From: Emydura subglobosa
Taxonomy: Eukaryota; Chordata; Testudines; Chelidae
Assembly (NCBI GenBank): GCA_007922225.1
Contig: ML679995.1
Span: forward strand, 4,045,928-4,109,927
Direction of reading: 5' to 3'
Length of the DNA stretch: 64,000 nucleotides
The notes below the pieces were generated by a model. That model ran no database searches. It was given only the letters and a program-made list of their open reading frames with translations, and was not told where the DNA came from. Within the stretch, counting starts at the first letter, position 1; each line of letters begins with the position of its first letter. Both the position numbers and the translations under genes were made by a program. Below, piece after piece: positions 40,607-52,600 of this stretch.

Positions 40607-40860
40607 GCCCCCTGCCATAGACCTTGCCCTCTCCCAGTCCCACCCCAGGACTCCCCTCAAGCCCCTCCTCTAGGTCCCCCTTCTCCCCCCTCCCCAGCCC
40701 CTCTCCCAGTCCCACCCCAGGACTCCCCTCCAGCCCCTCCCCCAGAACTCCCCTTCCAGCACCTCCCCCAGTCACCTTCATGTCCTCCTTCATCCCCCCG
40801 CCCATTCCCCAGCCCCTCCCTCAGCCCCCCAGCCCCTCCCCCATTCCTTCCCTCTCTCTC
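40607..40860. repeat. C-rich degenerate minisatellite upstream of the divergent promoter
   Basis: Runs of C3-C6 spaced by T, A or G, including two copies of 'tcccagtcccaccccaggactcccctc'-type sequence (near 40632 and 40708; longest shared part 20 bp or more). The opposite strand is strongly G-run rich. Confidence 0.8.
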
Positions 40861-40929
40861 ACCTGGCTGGCCGGGGAGGGCTCCTACAGCGGTGTAGCAG
40901 TTCTTCCGGGGGGACTAAGAGGCGTCAGA

Positions 40930-41297
40930 GCTCAGAGAGGCGGGGCCGATACAGACTGACGCCTGCCTCAGCCAATCACACATTTCAGCCAAGAGCCAAT
41001 GGGATGGCTCGTTTTGACATGCTCTGGATGGGATGGGGCAGCTCGCGCGGTCTGCCGCACCCCCCCTAAGTTCCGATTGGTCAGCGGGGGAAGCTCCGCC
41101 CCTTCCTTTGCGCCCCATTCGCTCGTGCCGGGCCCGGGCGGCGCCGGAGTGGGCGCGAGCGTTCGAAAGGGCAGGCGGCGTTGCTATGGGGATGCGGCCT
41201 ACTCGCTGCTGCTGCTGCTAGAGAGCCTGCGTGGGGTGGGAGCCGCGAATCTGCCGGGCTGTAGCCCCGGGGAAGGCGGGAGCGGTGTTGCCCGCAG
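40930..41297. promoter_or_regulatory. CpG-rich divergent promoter region between NUDT2 and KIF24
   Basis: GC and CpG density rise sharply here compared with either side. CCAAT boxes occur at 40972-40976 and 40996-41000 and an inverted one (ATTGG) at 41076-41080. A GC box (ccgcccc) lies at about 41096-41102, and there is no TATA box. An RFX-like X-box half-match is at 41180-41193. A consensus donor follows the noncoding exon that ends at 41297. NUDT2 lies leftward and KIF24 rightward, so a shared bidirectional promoter is likely. Transcription starts are not determined. Confidence 0.7.
41195..41297 (+). other. KIF24: Probable KIF24 noncoding first exon (5' end uncertain)
   Basis: Ends at 41297 with a cccgcag|gtaagg donor in the CpG-rich block. 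It is the best candidate leader exon to splice onto the acceptor at 48982|48983, just before the KIF24 ATG. The left boundary given is a guess. Confidence 0.5.
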
Positions 41298-41386
41298 GTA
41301 AGGAGCACAGGGGCTCATGGGGTCAGAGGGCAGCGAGGTCAGAAGGCGAGGGCCCCCAAAGTCAGGTGGGGGGAGGTTAGGGTGCG

Positions 41387-41400
41387 GTTGCCATAGAGAC
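41387..41400. promoter_or_regulatory. RFX-like X-box
   Basis: gttgccatagagac closely resembles the RFX consensus (gttgccatggyaac). It lies 90 bp inside KIF24 intron 1. Confidence 0.55.
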
Positions 41401-41520
41401 GGTGGGCCCTGCTCTCTCTTGGTCCTAGGCCTCACTAAAGAGACAGCGGGGACCAGTGGGCGCTGCCCAGCTTTGATCCGCAAAGAAGTAGGTCTTGTGG
41501 GGCCGCCTCTCTGGGTAGCC

Positions 41521-41534
41521 GTTGCCGTGGAGAC
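41521..41534. promoter_or_regulatory. RFX-like X-box
   Basis: gttgccgtggagac is a second X-box-like site in the first 240 bp of KIF24 intron 1. Confidence 0.55.
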
Positions 41535-42544
41535 GGTGGGTCTGGATGCCTGTCTCCATCCCAGCATCAGCAGGCAGGTGATGAGTCCCACTCAGCAGGT
41601 GAATGTCACCAGTGGGTCCCACACCGCCCGAGACCAGGAGGCCCAGATCTGCCCCTGCCCTTTCTCAGGCTGGATGACGCCAGGGAGACAATGGGTCCCA
41701 GCCGGCGCTGCCCCGTCTCAGAGAGATGCAAAGACTTAAAGGCCAGCAAGGACCACCAGATCAGCTAGTCAGACCCCTGCGTAGCATAGGCTACCCCGGC
41801 TAGCACCCAGCAATCAAATTGACAGCAAAGTATTACAGCCCACAGGTGAGTAGAGTATTATGTGCCACAGGGAGAGAAGAGGAGGGAGTTAGGTGCACCG
41901 GTGCCCAGTGCCCCGGCAACAGCAGGAAAATGATGAAGTCAGATACACCCGGATAATCCTGGCAAGTGACCAGCAACCACACACTGCAGAGGAAGGTGGA
42001 AAACCCCCAAGGTCAATGCTAGTCAGACCCGGGGGAAAATTCTTTCCCAACCCCATCACGTGTCACCATTGGGCAGTGCCCCATCTTGGCTCTCTGCTGT
42101 TGCCAAGTCAACGGGTCTCATCAGGCCATGCCTTATCTCACTGGACCTCAGTAGGTGCTGCCTCATCTTGATCTGAGCATCACCACAGAGATGATGAGTA
42201 CCAGGAGGCACTGCCCCATCTCAGTCTCACCTTTGCCAGAGAGGTAACAGGGCCTAGTGGATGCTTCCCATTGTCTGAATGTCACCAAGGATGTGACTGG
42301 GAGCAGCATAGAATGCTGTGCTTCAATCCCCTTGGTTACCCTGGCATTGTATTATGGCTCCTGCAATCTCAGGTGGGCTGCCACCTCCCATACCTATTAA
42401 GAAAACCAGGTTGGCTGCAGTTTATTCCATTTTATGCAAAGGAGGTCTGGCTCATGGATTCCCTCCAAGTTGTGAACATGACACCTAGCAAGGCCATTTG
42501 CCTGCACAGATTTATATGCAACTTATTATGACAGAATGCGTATT

Positions 42545-42665
42545 TAGATTGTAAGCTCTTTGGGGCAGAGATTGTCTCTTTCTTCTGTTTATACAGTGCC
42601 TGGCACAATGTGGTTCATATCCACGACACGCTCTGAGGCACCACAATAATATAAATTATTAAGAA
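42545..42665 (+). repeat. L2-like LINE 3' end
   Basis: 'agattgtaagctctttgggg ... tacagtgcctggcacaatg ... ataatataaattatta'. Confidence 0.65.
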
Positions 42666-44099
42666 TAATAATATATAAACAGAGAGAAAAGGCTTTTTGT
42701 CTCAAAGCATCCAGCACATGGATATGCTGATACACACCCAGGAATCACTGAAATGCAGCTTGTTCAGGGGAGAGGCCTAGCAGATATTTGAAAGAGATGC
42801 TGTTAAGTTAGAGAGCATATTTATAACAAATCTTCTGCTTCTCCCATACACTGAAGGAGTTCACTGACATACCCAGTCGATCTACTTCTATGGCCCCCAT
42901 CATGTCTGAGTGCCTAGCACTTCCTCTTTGTGTGCACTAGCAATAGTGACCCGATCGTGTCCATGTACTACTCTGAAAACCATATGCTCTCTTTCCCATT
43001 CACTCTATAAGAGCAGCGTGCAATGAGATGAACTGCTCTTAAGTGTGTGACCCAGAACATCTCCATGTCAGAGCCTAAACTGAGTCTGATTTTTTTTTCT
43101 CTCCACTGAACTGGAAAATCTAAGCAATTGGTGAAATGTGGGGGCTTTTGAGTTGGGGAAACTATAAATACAGAGAAAGCTGGTTGCCATGCAACTGAAC
43201 CGGGTAAACACATACACAGGGTGAAAGGATAACTACCAACACACAGCAACTTGCCTTTATGTAGTTACAAAATGAAACAAACATTCAAAACCATTTGGAA
43301 GCATTGCATACAAGAGAAGCTCAAGCACAATTTTCAAATAATCAGCATCCTAATATAACCCAACAGATTATTTTTCATTAGCATGTGGTTGAATATTAGA
43401 CATTTCCCATCTCTATTCAGCTGTTGTTTTAAGCAGTTGTCGAGTATCAGCTGTGGAATGGAGTCTCTTCTGCTGAGGTCATCAGCCTATAATTAATATG
43501 AGAGAATGATTATAATAATTAACAGGCTTTTGTAAATTAAAAAAAACCCCTCAATTTATTAGAAAAGAAAAAAATCAGTGTTTGATTGTGGCTTTTTAAT
43601 CAGTTTCCGATCATACTTAAATTAGTTGTAGTCTAATTACCAGACTGGGGCATGATCATTAATATAGGAATTAGGAAACTTGGTGTATGGGGAGGATAGA
43701 AATAGTTTTTCATTGTCCATACGCAAAATGTTTATCAGATAACATTGAAGATACATTTTCCTCGTCCGAATGCTTTTTTCATTCTGGAATCTGCAAACAG
43801 TTGTCCTTTTTCCAGTGTTCAGCTTTCTTCCCTGAATCTTCAAAACAGGCTTGTATAATTCTTGTTCCAGCAACAGATAGAAGTACATAATATCAAGGTG
43901 CATAAGTACACAGTGAGTTGCATGGTATAATATTATGGCCTTACAAATGTGTCCTCTGTACTGATAAATACTTTATATTTACAAATTGTATACATAACTA
44001 ATTTATGGAAAATCGTGCTCATGTTACTGTTACCCTATTCCCTCTCCCTCTTTTGCCCCTGTTTGTTTTTTTCTCCCACCTGTTGCATTTTGTCTTCAC

Positions 44100-44225
44100 T
44101 ACAATTGTGAGCTCTTTGTTGGAGGGACTGTCTTTTACTATATGTCTTATACAGTGCTTAGCACAATGGAGCCTTTCCATGGATGGAGCCTCTAGTCACT
44201 GATGTAATACAGATCATAAATTATA
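44100..44225 (+). repeat. L2-like LINE 3' end
   Basis: 'gtgagctctttgttggaggg ... tacagtgcttagcacaatgg ... gtaatacagatcataaatta'. Confidence 0.65.
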
Positions 44226-44817
44226 ATTGATAAAATGATAGAGAGCCACAAATGGTCAGAGAAATGTAAAATACCTTGCAGAGTGTCATGGGATAATGCA
44301 CTATCCTTTAACCTCTAGAGTACTGAGTTCAAATTCATCCTTAGGCCACAGCTGAAAATCAGTTTGATGTTCATAGAAGCCAGAGATGGAGTGAGATCTA
44401 TGAGGTCATGTAGGATATCTCCACCCTTGCACCCTAGGTCAATGCAGGATTGTCTGGTTAGACTGGTCTCATTCTAATCCCTTATTTATATACCTCCATA
44501 AAAGAGGTTCAGGGTTGGAGTACTATTGTAGCAGATAACAAGTGAGATGCATTGGTAGAACTAAGCTGGGAAGGTAGCATGCATAGGACTTGCCTCCTGT
44601 GTGTCTCCCAGGTGCCTTTATTTCTCACTTTCATGAGCTTGTTTTTAAAAAGTAGTTAAAAAGCCAGGAATATTGCAGGATGGGCACCATGCAAATACAT
44701 AGGTAAACGAGGTGCTCTCATGTTGTAGTACATAGATCACCAACCGTTAATTAACCTTGTCTGTCATGAGCTAAAATCATCATGAGTAAAATACTAACAA
44801 TTAAACTGTTATTAAGC

Positions 44818-44935
44818 TTTAGCGAGACAAGGTGGGTGAAGTAATATCTTTTATTTGACCAACGTCTGTTGTGAGAGAAACAAGCTTACCTCACCCACCT
44901 TGTCTCTCTAATATCCTGGGATCCACACAGCTAGA
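44818..44935. repeat. Hairpin-forming dispersed repeat fragment
   Basis: 'gagacaaggtgggtga' is followed about 60 bp later by 'tcacccaccttgtctc', an inverted repeat with 16-bp arms. The start resembles a dispersed element I associate with turtle genomes. Confidence 0.6.
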
Positions 44936-47082
44936 ACAACATTGCATATGGTAAGATTTAAAGTTAACACCACACTGACTTGAAGGCAGACATTTCTTGC
45001 CTCCCTCAGACCTGTTGAGTCAGATTCTTCAAAGATTCAGAAAGACATCATTGCATTGGCTCACATTTTTAAGGTTGTCACCACTTTGTGCCTCAATTTC
45101 CCCATGTCTGAAATGGGGATAAAGATACTTACTATGGTTTGTAATGTAGCTTGAGAGCTGTGGATGAAAAAGTCTATAAGAGCTAATTTACTATTTTGAT
45201 TATTATTAGAAACATTTTTTAAAATGTCTCTGATCCTAGAGCATAACTTTTGTGGCAAGGGTTGGATTCACTAGCAAATTCCTTGGCTTCAGAACATATA
45301 AGTTTTCCATTGACTTCCACTCCTGTTGCCCAGCTTTTCTTCATCTATGTCTTTTTTAAAAAAAGCAAAAATGTAATACCATGCATAAGAGTTCTTTTCT
45401 GATGACGAACCATTCAAGATCTGATTATGTGGATGTGATGCAACCATGATATAAAACTAAAATACTGTGTTACATTGCTACTTATCAGTTGTTTTCCTTA
45501 TGTGTATATTAACCATTTGTTCCAGCAAGTATAACAGGGACAGAATTGTCTGAAAGATAAGTTCATAGTATCAGAAAACATGTAGCACTTCACACTAAGT
45601 TTTGGATATAGGTTATGGTAATATTGTTTTATATTCTCATAATGCTTCTCAAACTACATATGTTGTAGTTGTGTGTGTGAGGCACATATATTGCTGTGTG
45701 TGTGTAACACTTTGGCCAAGCACATTGCAGCAAGCACCTCTTATTTCAAAATGTCATGGGATTTGTAATATCCATGCACAGAAGACAGGCCCCCCCCCCC
45801 TTTTTTTTTTAAAGATCTTGTCTAAAAGACCCCAAAATATATAAAGCAAATTGTATGGAACTCAGCTTACCTTTCTTGTAAGGATAATGGGCTGAACTGT
45901 CCCCAATCCAGAGATCCTGGGTATTTCAAATCTGAGACTTAGATGAGTCAATAACTCCTTGTCAGGTTGCATGTATATTAATAACTAGGATGCTGTTGGT
46001 AGCAGACTCAATATATGTCATTTTTGATATGACAGGTCTACATCAGTGTCTTTTGTCAAAGCAACTGTCACTTTGCATGAGAAGAATGTGAGAATTACAA
46101 AACAAAGCTGAATCTTCTGCCAACCAAAGATGTGAATGGCAACCACTTTGAATTGCAAAGAGTTGCAAAGCAACTAGTGTTTCTGGGAAGAACAGAAATC
46201 TAAAACAAATTGAGTGACAATTGCTCCCTACACCTGATGTGGTTTGACCTTACAAATGTGTTTCCATAAAGAACTCTACTTCCACAGAAACAGCTCCCCT
46301 TTTTCCAGATGTATTTCATAGTCACGTATTGTAACCGATCCTAGGTTTGGAGCTCATTCCTATACCCAGTGAAATCAGTGGGAGTTGTGCCACTGACTTC
46401 AATGGGAGCAAGATCAGGGCTTGCTATTAAAATACTGTAATGGAGTATGTTGTTCTAGATTTTTGCTTCAGAGAACATCATTGCCTGATGTATACAAAAT
46501 GAATATACTTGCATCCTGATGATAACTCTTGATTATTCATGATAGGAAAATCAGGGAAGTCCCTTTCTTCACCATCAGATGGCATTGGAGTTAACAACCT
46601 AGGGTTTCTTGAAAGCATGTAAATTACTGGGCTAGCCCCCTTCAAGAAATAAAACAAAAAAGCCTTTTCCTGAAGAATTGAATTTCTGTTTGAAAATCAA
46701 AATTTGTAGTCTTCTGTATATATTTAAAAGTATTACATAAATTAAATCATCCTTTTGTGGAGGACAGGCATTCAATTCTTTGTATACTTTATTATGGAAT
46801 ATATTACTTAATTTCTTATAGAATATTGGAACTTTAAAAAAATCTCTTATGTCTATACCCAGGCAAGTCTGTCTATTTTCTCTTCTTCTTCCACTCTCCA
46901 AACCACTGAACCCAATCTTGTATTTTAGATGGGAGCAAATATTGAAATTGGCTTTTGTCATGGTGTTTGTGTTTATTATATATAATATAAAGATAGTAAA
47001 TATAATCTTTCTAGGGCATAATCCTGCACTGACAAACAGGAGATGGACAAAATGGGATCTAATAGATCTTTTCCATCTTATC

Positions 47083-47165
47083 ATAGAATCACAGAAGATG
47101 AGGGATGGAAGGGACCTCAGGAGGTCATCTAGTCCAACCTCCTGCTCAACGCTTGAACTTCTATG
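47083..47165 (-). repeat. CR1 3' end fragment, reverse
   Basis: 'atcatagaatcacagaagat ... aagggacctcaggaggtcat ... ccaacctcctgctcaa', the reverse complement of a CR1 3' end. Confidence 0.85.
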
Positions 47166-47397
47166 ATTCTTGACATCTAAAATTAGTTTGCCAGCTGTGT
47201 GTTCCATTTACTCTTGTCACCACACAGACAAGGTCATCTGTACCAGTGAGTGCACCAAGCAAACAGATTTAAATGGGATCCTAACCAGAGTTATTGTTTG
47301 AACATATAGAGTGGGATAATTATGGCTTATCTCTTTTCCCATTGACTTCAAAAGTAGCAGAGTTAACAGAATGCTGAGTGCCTTTGAACATCCCACC

Positions 47398-47512
47398 CAT
47401 ACTGAACATGCCAACCCATACATCTGATGAAGTGGGTTTCTTCCCACAAAGGCTTATGCCCAAATAAATTAGTTAGTCTTTAAGGTGCCATAGAACTCTT
47501 GTTGTCTGATCC
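47398..47512 (-). repeat. Sauropsid interspersed repeat, copy 2 (inverted)
   Basis: The reverse complement contains 'aacaagagttctatggcacc', 'ttaaagactaac' and 'gggcataagcctttgtggga', matching the copy at 5634-5748. Confidence 0.65.
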
Positions 47513-48982
47513 ATACTGTATATGATGCCTAGACTGCTTGAGCTATTGGATTCCCCACACCTTTCTCTTTTAATTCTCTATTCTTTTTTTCCTGGGGACC
47601 TAATAATCTCAGCAGCACCTCTGTCATTTCTAGGAATTTCCCACAGAAATGTTGATTAGGACTCCCCATTTAACAGCGGTTTTGCCTTCAAGCTTGTTAA
47701 GTTTTATTGCTGGTATTTTATTCTTGCTGATCCTTCTTTATAACTCAGACCCCTGCTCCTAAATCTAATGTGTTTGTTAAATTTCTGTAATATCCTATTC
47801 AGTCAGCATATTATTAGACAGAAGGTATATTTTTACTAGACAGACTTAGTTTGGCACTGATTTTAATGATAGTAAGTGAAGATTTAGGGATTTTTTCCAG
47901 CAAGTTTATTTTCTTAAGCAACATATTACTGCGGAAATGAATGTAACCAGCATTACTAGGAAAAAAGCCTTTTAGTAACACACAATTTCCTATCTGTAGG
48001 ATGATGTTAACAGTCAAAGTCTCCAGTCAGGAATGAAGTCCCATTGGCGTTAGGCTCTGTACAAACATCTAGAAAGATATTTTCATATATTTGGTAGGCA
48101 AAGGATATAGGTAGTGTTAGAATTTGTTTGCCTTATAAAACAAGTAAGAATTCCTAAAGATGTTAATTGTGCTGGAAATAAACATTTGCAAAATACATCC
48201 TGGTAGGAAGACACAGGTTTGGGAATTGAGAGTCATTTTCACATATTTAAAAATGATGCCAGATATTTTTCAAGTATTTCCAGGAAACCTGAGTATGCAG
48301 TTCCAATAACTTATAGATTTAGAGATACACAATACATTTCAGGTTATGGATAATGTGTTTCTGTCAAATACATCTAAGAAAATGCACATGATACACAGAA
48401 TACAAAGGAAATCTAAACTTAAAAAAGAAAGCATGTAACTATGCCTATGCTGTAGTGTGTGTATTCTATACATAATACATATAATTCTTTCTCTTAGGCT
48501 TGACCTTTGAATCTGTCTTTATCCATTTATAAGCCTTTCATTAATTAAGCATGGGTATCAGTAGGACCACATGCCTGAACATTAAATTGAGCATCTAAAA
48601 TTAGGCATGTTACATTCTGTTGCTGGTGGACAGAGTTTCAGTAGCCTGTGGCATTCATTGAGTAGACATCTGCAGGGAGTCTTCAGCAGCAGTAAGTGAC
48701 TGTAGATATGTGTATCTCTCTGTATGTAGTTTTATTGAACATTTCTGTATGTATAGAAATAATTTGCTCAGCCTTCAGTTACATATATTTTTTTCCAGTT
48801 ACTACATTCCATAATGTTAGACAGTTCAATCTATGGCAACCTGGATTTTAACATGTGCCTATCCTATGTGTAGATAATAACATCGATAGATAGTTGGGGA
48901 AATGCTATGTTTTTTCTTTGCTACCTTTGTCAGCTATGACTGTTTGGTATGGATCTAATGTTTTTTGTTTGATTTCTAACAG

Positions 48983-49622
48983 AGCTTAAATTGAAGATGG
49001 CATTGTGTCTCTATGAATGCCTTTGTGAGGCAGAACTTGAAAAATATTATCCTCAGTTTGTTGCCCTTGGACTTCAGAAGATAGATGAACTAGCCAAGAT
49101 CGCCATGAAAGATTATGCCAAACTAGGGGTCCATAATATGAATGATCGCAAGCGCCTCTTTCAACTCATTAGAATCATCAAAATTATGCAGGAAGAAGAG
49201 GAAGGTGCAGACATCACCAAGCAAGATTTTCAACCATGTGACCTCTTCGTCCAACCTCAGGTGACCAGGTCAGGTCCTCGTAGGCAACTGCATTTTGAGT
49301 CCCTCTTTGAGAAAAAGGATGGAACAGTTAAAGACTGTGAACTTGAATTGCACAGTTTCTCTGATTTCTGTGCTAACAAAGAGAAGGAAAGTTTGGTGAA
49401 AATGTTAGGACATGTTCTACCAGGTGACTCAGAGGACAATAAAATAACCAGAAGAGACATCACGAATGCTCCTAGAAAATGCACACAAAATGAACTGCAC
49501 TGTCCTACAATATATTCATCAAATAATATTGCCCCTCTGTTGGGGGATTCTGACGCTCCCATCATACAAAGAGTAACTCATATTTCCGGGTATAATTATG
49601 GACTACCTCATTCTTGTATCAG
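48983..49622 (+). CDS. KIF24: KIF24 first coding exon (SAM domain and linker)
   Basis: Acceptor tttctaacag ends at 48982 and the ATG is at 48997, 14 nt into the exon. An in-frame TTG lies at 48991, but the ATG aligns with the start I recall for human KIF24. The exon ends after AG of codon 209 with donor gtaata. The last encoded block (P-I-I-Q-R-V-T-H, then G-Y-N-Y-G) is conserved in KIF24. Confidence 0.95.
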
Positions 49623-52600
49623 GTAATAACCATTAACTTTTATTTCACTATATTTGGAGTTAACTGACAAGGTTAATCACTCCTTTAGGAGCTTAAAAGG
49701 GAACATCCTTTATAGATTCTAAATGAACATTATGTATAACTAGAATCAAACAATGCACAACTTCTACAAGGGTGGTAAAAAATCCTGTGGGGAGGAGAGC
49801 ATTAATTAGCACTTGGGACTTTCCAACTCTGTAAAAAGGTTCAGTTGAATTCACCAGCTGCTGTTTACCAGAATTGCCTAAGAACAGGTTTTATGGTCTT
49901 GCAGTGCTTCTGCTTTCCTTTTACTTTTGTTCTGGTCAGTTTCTCATATTTTTCAATATAGCCATCTTACATAATTAAAAACTTTTTTCCACAAAATACT
50001 GCAGTCCATGCTGGTAGTAAACTGTGTCACAAGTTTTCCCCAGTAAAAGTGACATACATTACAGTAGATACAGGTTTTTGTTAAGGGAACTCTCAGGGTA
50101 TCACTTTAAAAAAGAATCTGAATAAATGTAACGTTCATGAAAATTAAGAAATAATAGTATTGGCTTAGACTGGGCAGAGTGCAGGCAAGTACTGTATAAA
50201 CTAAGGATGTAAATAATGTTTAAAAAGTAACCGTTTAAAGTACTAAAATTATTTTGGTTAACCGTTTAACTGATATAATTTTAATAATTAATAGTTGGGC
50301 TGACTTGAGCAGCGGTTGCTAGAATCCGGAGAAAGGCCCCTATCCCCCACATTTACTACCCACCTGTGACTGCAAGGTGGCTGCCAGACTGGGAGGAGAG
50401 CAATGTCCCAGGCAGTGCTACCCTGACAGTGCGGGGAGATGGGGGGCATGAGCCCACATGACAGTGGGACGGCTCTGCCGCCCCCCGGGGCTGGACTTAC
50501 TGTCTGACATCACTCTGCCTTCACCTATCTCTGCGGGAGGGGCAGCTGCTCCTCAGGCTCAGCCTGCAAGCTTCTGCAGCTGTGGCCTGCCTCTGGACGC
50601 TGTTCTCTGATTGGCTGTCCAGCAGTCCTCGTGCTTCTGCTGCCCCGCCCTGGCGGCGGTTCACCATTAGGATTTGAACAAAAGCGCAGAAAAGGCTAGG
50701 GATGTGTTAACAGTAAGACTAATATTAAATTGTTAGCCGTTAATAAATGGTTAACCATTTAATATTTTACATCCCTAGTATAAACTTCACCTTCATGGAG
50801 ACCCGCTGATGAACCTCCATGCTGAGCTGTGGCACTCCCAAATTCATCCAGTCATGAAACTCTCACACTGCTCTGCCAATACACGTCCACACTGAGTTAC
50901 TGAGCACCTCCATGCTATTTCAATACTAGGTATATCTTAAGTCTTGGGGATTTTATGATGTGCATAGATAAGACTAGATGAAACCAACAAAGTCATTTTC
51001 ACTTGTGAACTAAATCAGAATTTGAATCAGAGTCTCTAGAGGTGAAAACTCAGTGCATGTAAAGCTTCTGTGCTTCCCAAAGGGCATTGCATTTTACAAA
51101 TCTAGTACTGGAAATACACCTGAAAACGTGTCAGCATTTTCTCTTATTTTTGCTTGGCATATTTCCTTGCCCACAAATCCAAATCAAAACCAAAAGCACT
51201 GCATTATACAGAATGTTTCTGAGAACACTTTTATGGGCTTGGCAAATTCCACAATGACATTATGTTTGTAAACAATCCAAGACTGAGTCACTGTCAAAAG
51301 CCAGTTTTACTGCTGTCTTGCTGGTAAATAATGTGAAAGATACTTTGGCATAGTTTGATAAAATCAGGTCTTACTCTTGTTGTTGTTTGTATTACTGTAG
51401 CATTTAGGAGCCCTGGTAAAGCATCAAGACCCCATTTTGTACAAACACAGACACTCTCCCGTGGACATAGCTAGTGCTGCTCGTTGGGGGAAGTTTAATT
51501 ATGTCGACAGGAGAGCCCTCTCCCATTGGCATAGAGCAGCTACACAGGAGACCTTATAGCAGTACAGCATTAGACATAGCCTTAGACAAGAGATAACAGA
51601 TGGGTATTAGATAGAGGAGGCCAAGAAAACAATGAGAGAGTGTAGATCAGCATAATGGGCAGTGGTCTCAGCACACCAGCATCCTAACCATTGTGAGAGA
51701 GGGATTGAAGATGGATAATGAGGTCATTTTGTTGAAATTTATGGAGAGCTCCTCCTAAAGGCGAGGGACATCATGGGAGAAAACATGAAGGTACTTGTTC
51801 GAAAATCTAATAATGAGTGATGGAGGCTGGCATGTTGGGTCAATCAGAAGTGGGAGCTGACATTTTCATAGTGAATGAGAGATAATAGGTTGGGTGGGTC
51901 TAGGTAATGAAGGACTTTGGAAATGAAGGCAACTATTACTTCATTCTCAGCTGTCAGGAATACTGTAGAATGATGTCATGAAACTAATACGCTGTCAATT
52001 AATTGTGACTTTTGAGTTAACTTGATTTAAAAAATTAATCGCAATTAATCACAGGTTTATTTACACTGTTAAACAATAATAGAATACCAATTTAAATTTA
52101 TTATAATTATTTTGGATTTTTTTTAAATTTTCAAATATATATTGATTTCAATTACAGCACACAATACAAAGTATACAGTGCTCACTTTATTTTTTATTAC
52201 AAATATTTGCACTGTAAAAAAAATAGTATTTTTCAATTCACCTCATAAAAGAACTGTAGTGCTTTAGCCTGAAAGTGCAACTTACAAATGTAGGGTTTTG
52301 GGGTTTTTTTGTTACGTGACTGCACTCAAAAAACAAAACAATGTAAATCTTTAGCGCCTACAAGACCACTCAGTCCTACTTCTTGTGTTCAGCCAATCGT
52401 TAAGGAGATAATACTGCCCACTTCTTATTTACGTCACCTGAAAGTGAGAACAGGCATTCATATGGCACTGATGTAGCTGGCGTTGCAAGGTATTTATGTG
52501 CCAGATGTGCTAACCATTCATTTGCCCCTTCATGCTTTGACCACATGCATCCATGCTGATGACGGGTTCTGCTTGATAATGATCCAAAGCAGTGTGGACC

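Larger units (their letters stand above)
41298..48982 (+). other. KIF24: KIF24 intron 1
   Basis: 7.7-kb intron with CR1-derived sequence at about 41725-42070, L2-like ends at about 42545 and 44100, a hairpin element at about 44818-44935, a MIR-like core at about 45085 and a reverse CR1 end at 47083-47165. The stretches 42670-44090, 45150-47080 and 47515-48980 hold nothing that I recognise. Confidence 0.65.

Noticed and set aside
40357..40959. Proline/serine-rich frames over the C-rich tract
   Set aside because: Low-complexity translation of the minisatellite on both strands; no start context or splice evidence.
41199..41739. GC-rich open frames of 130-140 codons near the CpG island
   Set aside because: High GC lowers stop frequency. 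They overlap on opposite strands and run through the KIF24 leader donor.
46632..47207. 191-codon open frame on the minus strand, the longest gap-free ORF apart from the KIF24 SAM exon
   Set aside because: Its first part is the reverse CR1 3' end at 47083-47165 and the rest is AT-rich with no recognisable motif, so it is judged incidental.
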